Positions 62,601 through 64,000 of a stretch of DNA of 64,000 bases are shown piece by piece. Position numbers and translations under genes: made by a program. Numbering within the stretch: the stretch's first letter is position 1; every line of letters begins with the position of its first letter. The DNA comes from an uncultured Bacilli bacterium. Its GTDB lineage: Bacteria; Bacillota_I; Bacilli_A; RF39; UBA660. The DNA is taken from assembly GCA_934100165.1 (NCBI GenBank), contig CAKOPN010000001.1, forward strand, positions 186,001 to 250,000, written 5' to 3'. The notes under the pieces are model-generated. The model was not told where the DNA came from and did not search any database. It saw only the letters and a program-made list of their open reading frames with translations.

Positions 62601-64000
62601 TTAAAGTAAAATTTGTTAAATACAATGAACCATTATCTCTTCCTTGATGTAAATCGATTCTAATTGAAGAATAATTTTGAGTTGGTTTAAACAAAACATG
62701 ACAATATTGCCAAATATCTTTGCAAGCAGTTAATGGTGTCGCCGGCACACAAAAGTCGATACCACCAGATTGAGGTAAGGCAACAACACTAACAGTATTT
62801 CCAACTATAGAAGCAGAAGAATCATAGGATTTGGTTGGATCTATGCCAGTTTCTAAGCCATTATTTTTGTACCAAAATCCTAAATAATACAAATCATTTG
62901 CATTTCCAGAAATAAGAATAGTTTGTGAAATATTAGTCATATTTAATGATTCCATATTTACTTTCAAAGCTTTATTGCCAAGGTTATCAATATTTACCAC
63001 TTCAAAATAGTTATCTGGGTCAAGATTACTATTATTATCTACTTCAGAAACATTTAATGACCAACCTTGAATTCCATTCTCAAAATCTGCATTTGTCATG
63101 ATATTAAAATCGTTTGCAATTTCCCCATATTCAATATTAATATCCCCAATATACGTTACTCCAATTTCATCATGCTCGATTTTCATTATTAAGTTCGAAG
63201 AACTATTTTTTTCAAACGAAAAAACTATTTTCTCATAATCATCAGACGGAGTCATATTTTTTTCATAAATAAATTCTGAATCAGAAATATAAAATTTAAT
63301 TTTAGAAGCTATGGAAGATTTAACATAAAAACTTACCGTATATTTTTGGGTTGAAGGTAATGAAAAAGTAGTTAATGAATATTGTTTTATTTTATTACTA
63401 GAAAACTCAACCAAACTTACTCCTTCATAATTAACATCATTATAATCTGAAAGTACCATATCATTAGAAAAAATTGAGTTACAATAAACATTTGTATATT
63501 TTGTCAGTCCAAAGCAATTCTTAGAAAACTTTATCATCGATGATTCAGATAATATTTTATTTAAATTTTCATTTTTATTTCCATAAGATTTTGTAATTGA
63601 ATATGCATCTTTTAACGTAATTCCATTTGCCAAATTATTTGAAGATAATAAATTGCCATAGTATCCATATATTTTATTTATAGTTTTTCCGTCATTATCA
63701 GTAATATTTGTATTAAAAAAGTTATATTCAAAATGAAGACTTGAACCTTCAGAATTATTTAGACCGAATTGAGTCACTTTACTTATTTTTTTTGTATTTT
63801 TAAAATTATATTCAAATTCAGTAAACAATCCGTTAACATCAATTATTTTAGTTATTAAGTTTGATGAATTGTATGTAAAGGTTGTTGTGCCTTCTTTTGT
63901 AACTATACTTTTCAAAATTCCATTATCATAATTTAATATAGTAGTTTCAGCAGGTGAAACAAATGAAATGGAATTTTGTTCATAAGAAATATTTATTTCA
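59638..64000 (-). CDS. Giant RHS/YD-repeat protein, 5' end beyond window
   Basis: At least 1453 residues; the frame is open to the right edge with no start needed in the window. Many YD repeats (YDENGNVLKADNSNG-like), then the RHS core near 60440-60190 (LYYLNARYYNPKWGRFLNMD) closing with NRDSSGN. Two insertions interrupt the repeats: a jelly-roll CBM-like segment with NADFENGIQGW (about 63100-62600) and a ricin-type trefoil-like segment (about 62330-61950, with TGYYKIRQKGTYNYLKI). The C-terminal 176 residues after the core (59641-60170) are a separate domain with GRTINGLYSELMYHQLAARY and GDIDADKNAEDFENG, which I cannot assign to a known toxin. Confidence 0.9.
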   Translation of the reverse strand, partial: EINISYEQNSISFVSPAETTILNYDNGILKSIVTKEGTTTFTYNSSNLITKIIDVNGLFTEFEYNFKNTKKISKVTQFGLNNSEGSSLHFEYNFFNTNITDNDGKTINKIYGYYGNLLSSNNLANGITLKDAYSITKSYGNKNENLNKILSESSMIKFSKNCFGLTKYTNVYCNSIFSNDMVLSDYNDVNYEGVSLVEFSSNKIKQYSLTTFSLPSTQKYTVSFYVKSSIASKIKFYISDSEFIYEKNMTPSDDYEKIVFSFEKNSSSNLIMKIEHDEIGVTYIGDINIEYGEIANDFNIMTNADFENGIQGWSLNVSEVDNNSNLDPDNYFEVVNIDNLGNKALKVNMESLNMTNISQTILISGNANDLYYLGFWYKNNGLETGIDPTKSYDSSASIVGNTVSVVALPQSGGIDFCVPATPLTACKDIWQYCHVLFKPTQNYSSIRIDLHQGRDNGSLYLTNFTLIKKIKSNIYTYDENGNVLKADNSNGLNIFNYDKNNELISATSHIGKYFKYEYDNIITNRVIRTISSSGISNKVNYDTYGNPIRVKISKDYSKIIDTGYYKIRQKGTYNYLKIENNTLTLKYDYCNNTTFKVIANNNIYNISDAINEDKYVTEVSNMVVLHSMGNKDLKFEKCSDSSYNIYCEDNNQNKKYLKWVGDHFEFVDDYSDIVENNLYEYYLENTKQLFIENEAEYGPDGRFMIKQKDSLLHETIYQYNNLNGLLTKITNSNGTEINYYYNDKDRLIRISKGNRDIEYNYNNTLLSEIKQGNKVFSFHYDNFLNADNIKVNNKILISNTYDENNGNILSTVYGNNALISYQYDIYNRLKRVTKENEIYDYKYNNNGKVSKIVENNSETCYIYDTNQRLREMHSIRYGNNFYIKMFYDVDNNIRKQLMGLNNVNHTIVNLFNDEGQVLESTIDDSNIKYLYDDLLRLVMKKINNSYEIKYDYETVGKRTSQLLKAITNGNNKFSCNYDESYNITEEYLNNNLLHHYEYNDYNELILDIDYMNAFKYEFVYDNNGNILSKTKKDLNTDNILNTDLFEYNDNSWKDLLTKYNNTSITYDSIGNPLTIGDNALLWVNGKQLSSFNSQSLAIEYRYDLNGKRTKKTINNVAIEYCYSGSKLIFERRTNDIIYYLYDLGGIIGLNYNGVVYYYLKNVQGIIIGIVDSNNSLIVKYEYDSYGNILSIKNSSGEIITDSTNIGIINPIRYKSYYYDNETDLYYLNARYYNPKWGRFLNMDNIIDTNQDKLLYNAFCYCINNPIVNRDSSGNVVMLWFKNLIKNVAYFYNYVIENVKKTSDKDLSQEKYNVKINVMKKTYNVAIDNHTIRYDSSSKANGFAAPCDAYAIAEASYKAYRQIYGEEMKGRTINGLYSELMYHQLAARYLFFVKDVYDTGIVADMGDIDADKNAEDFENGTIFPKLALPTTCEPVYKEDYSKYLDNDDIEAYFY

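Overview
The window is a gene-dense, very AT-rich bacterial chromosome segment, almost all of it coded on the minus strand. The only plus-strand genes I accept are at 16265, 30993 and 45295. TGA is used as a stop codon (for example radC, mreC, rsmI), so this is the standard bacterial code and not the Mycoplasma code. Gene content and order point to an uncultured, low-GC, anaerobic member of the Bacilli (Erysipelotrichia/RF39-like surroundings is my guess) that keeps an endospore programme. I see no phage, insertion sequence or CRISPR array.

Left part (1-24 kb) is informational and sporulation core. From right to left it reads spoIIIAH, gerE, gerM, tRNA-Arg, dnaG-rpoD-trmK, spoVID-ysxE, a large pseudopilin, a valine T-box with HD-valS, fmt, three tRNAs (Ile, Asn, Glu), a cysteine desulfurase/thioredoxin/CcdA operon, a zinc-ribbon microprotein, spoIIB-like, radC, mreC, mreD, spoIVFA, spoIVFB, and a cut-off sigma-70 family gene. 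This keeps much of the Bacillus subtilis order spoVID-ysxE-valS ... spoIIB-radC-mreCD-spoIVFAB, but mreB, maf, minC and minD are absent from the locus.

Middle part (24-45 kb) holds metabolism, translation and surface genes: a C-S lyase-like PLP enzyme and a short-chain dehydrogenase, a membrane-anchored serpin, rpmG-efp, a class B penicillin-binding protein, nfo with a YqfT-like neighbour, a TrhA/hemolysin III protein, lysS, two small pseudopilins, spoVS, a proline-rich membrane protein, two RNA-modification genes, pflB-pflA (anaerobic pyruvate use), rsmI and a six-tRNA array.

Right part (45-56.5 kb) is the division region: divIVA, sepF, a HerA-like ATPase, the M16 pair ymfH-ymfF, deoD, ftsK/spoIIIE, ftsZ and ftsA. 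From 56.5 kb to the end the character changes to an accessory locus: a secreted protein, a membrane-spanning Xre regulator, a membrane-anchored possible immunity protein, and a very large RHS/YD-repeat protein that runs off the right edge.

The most interesting items are the RHS locus with an unassigned C-terminal domain, the membrane-anchored serpin, two sporulation genes whose best starts are not ATG/GTG/TTG, a T-box whose terminator hairpin also covers the ribosome binding site, orphan pseudopilins, and the N-terminally extended sigma factor at the left edge.
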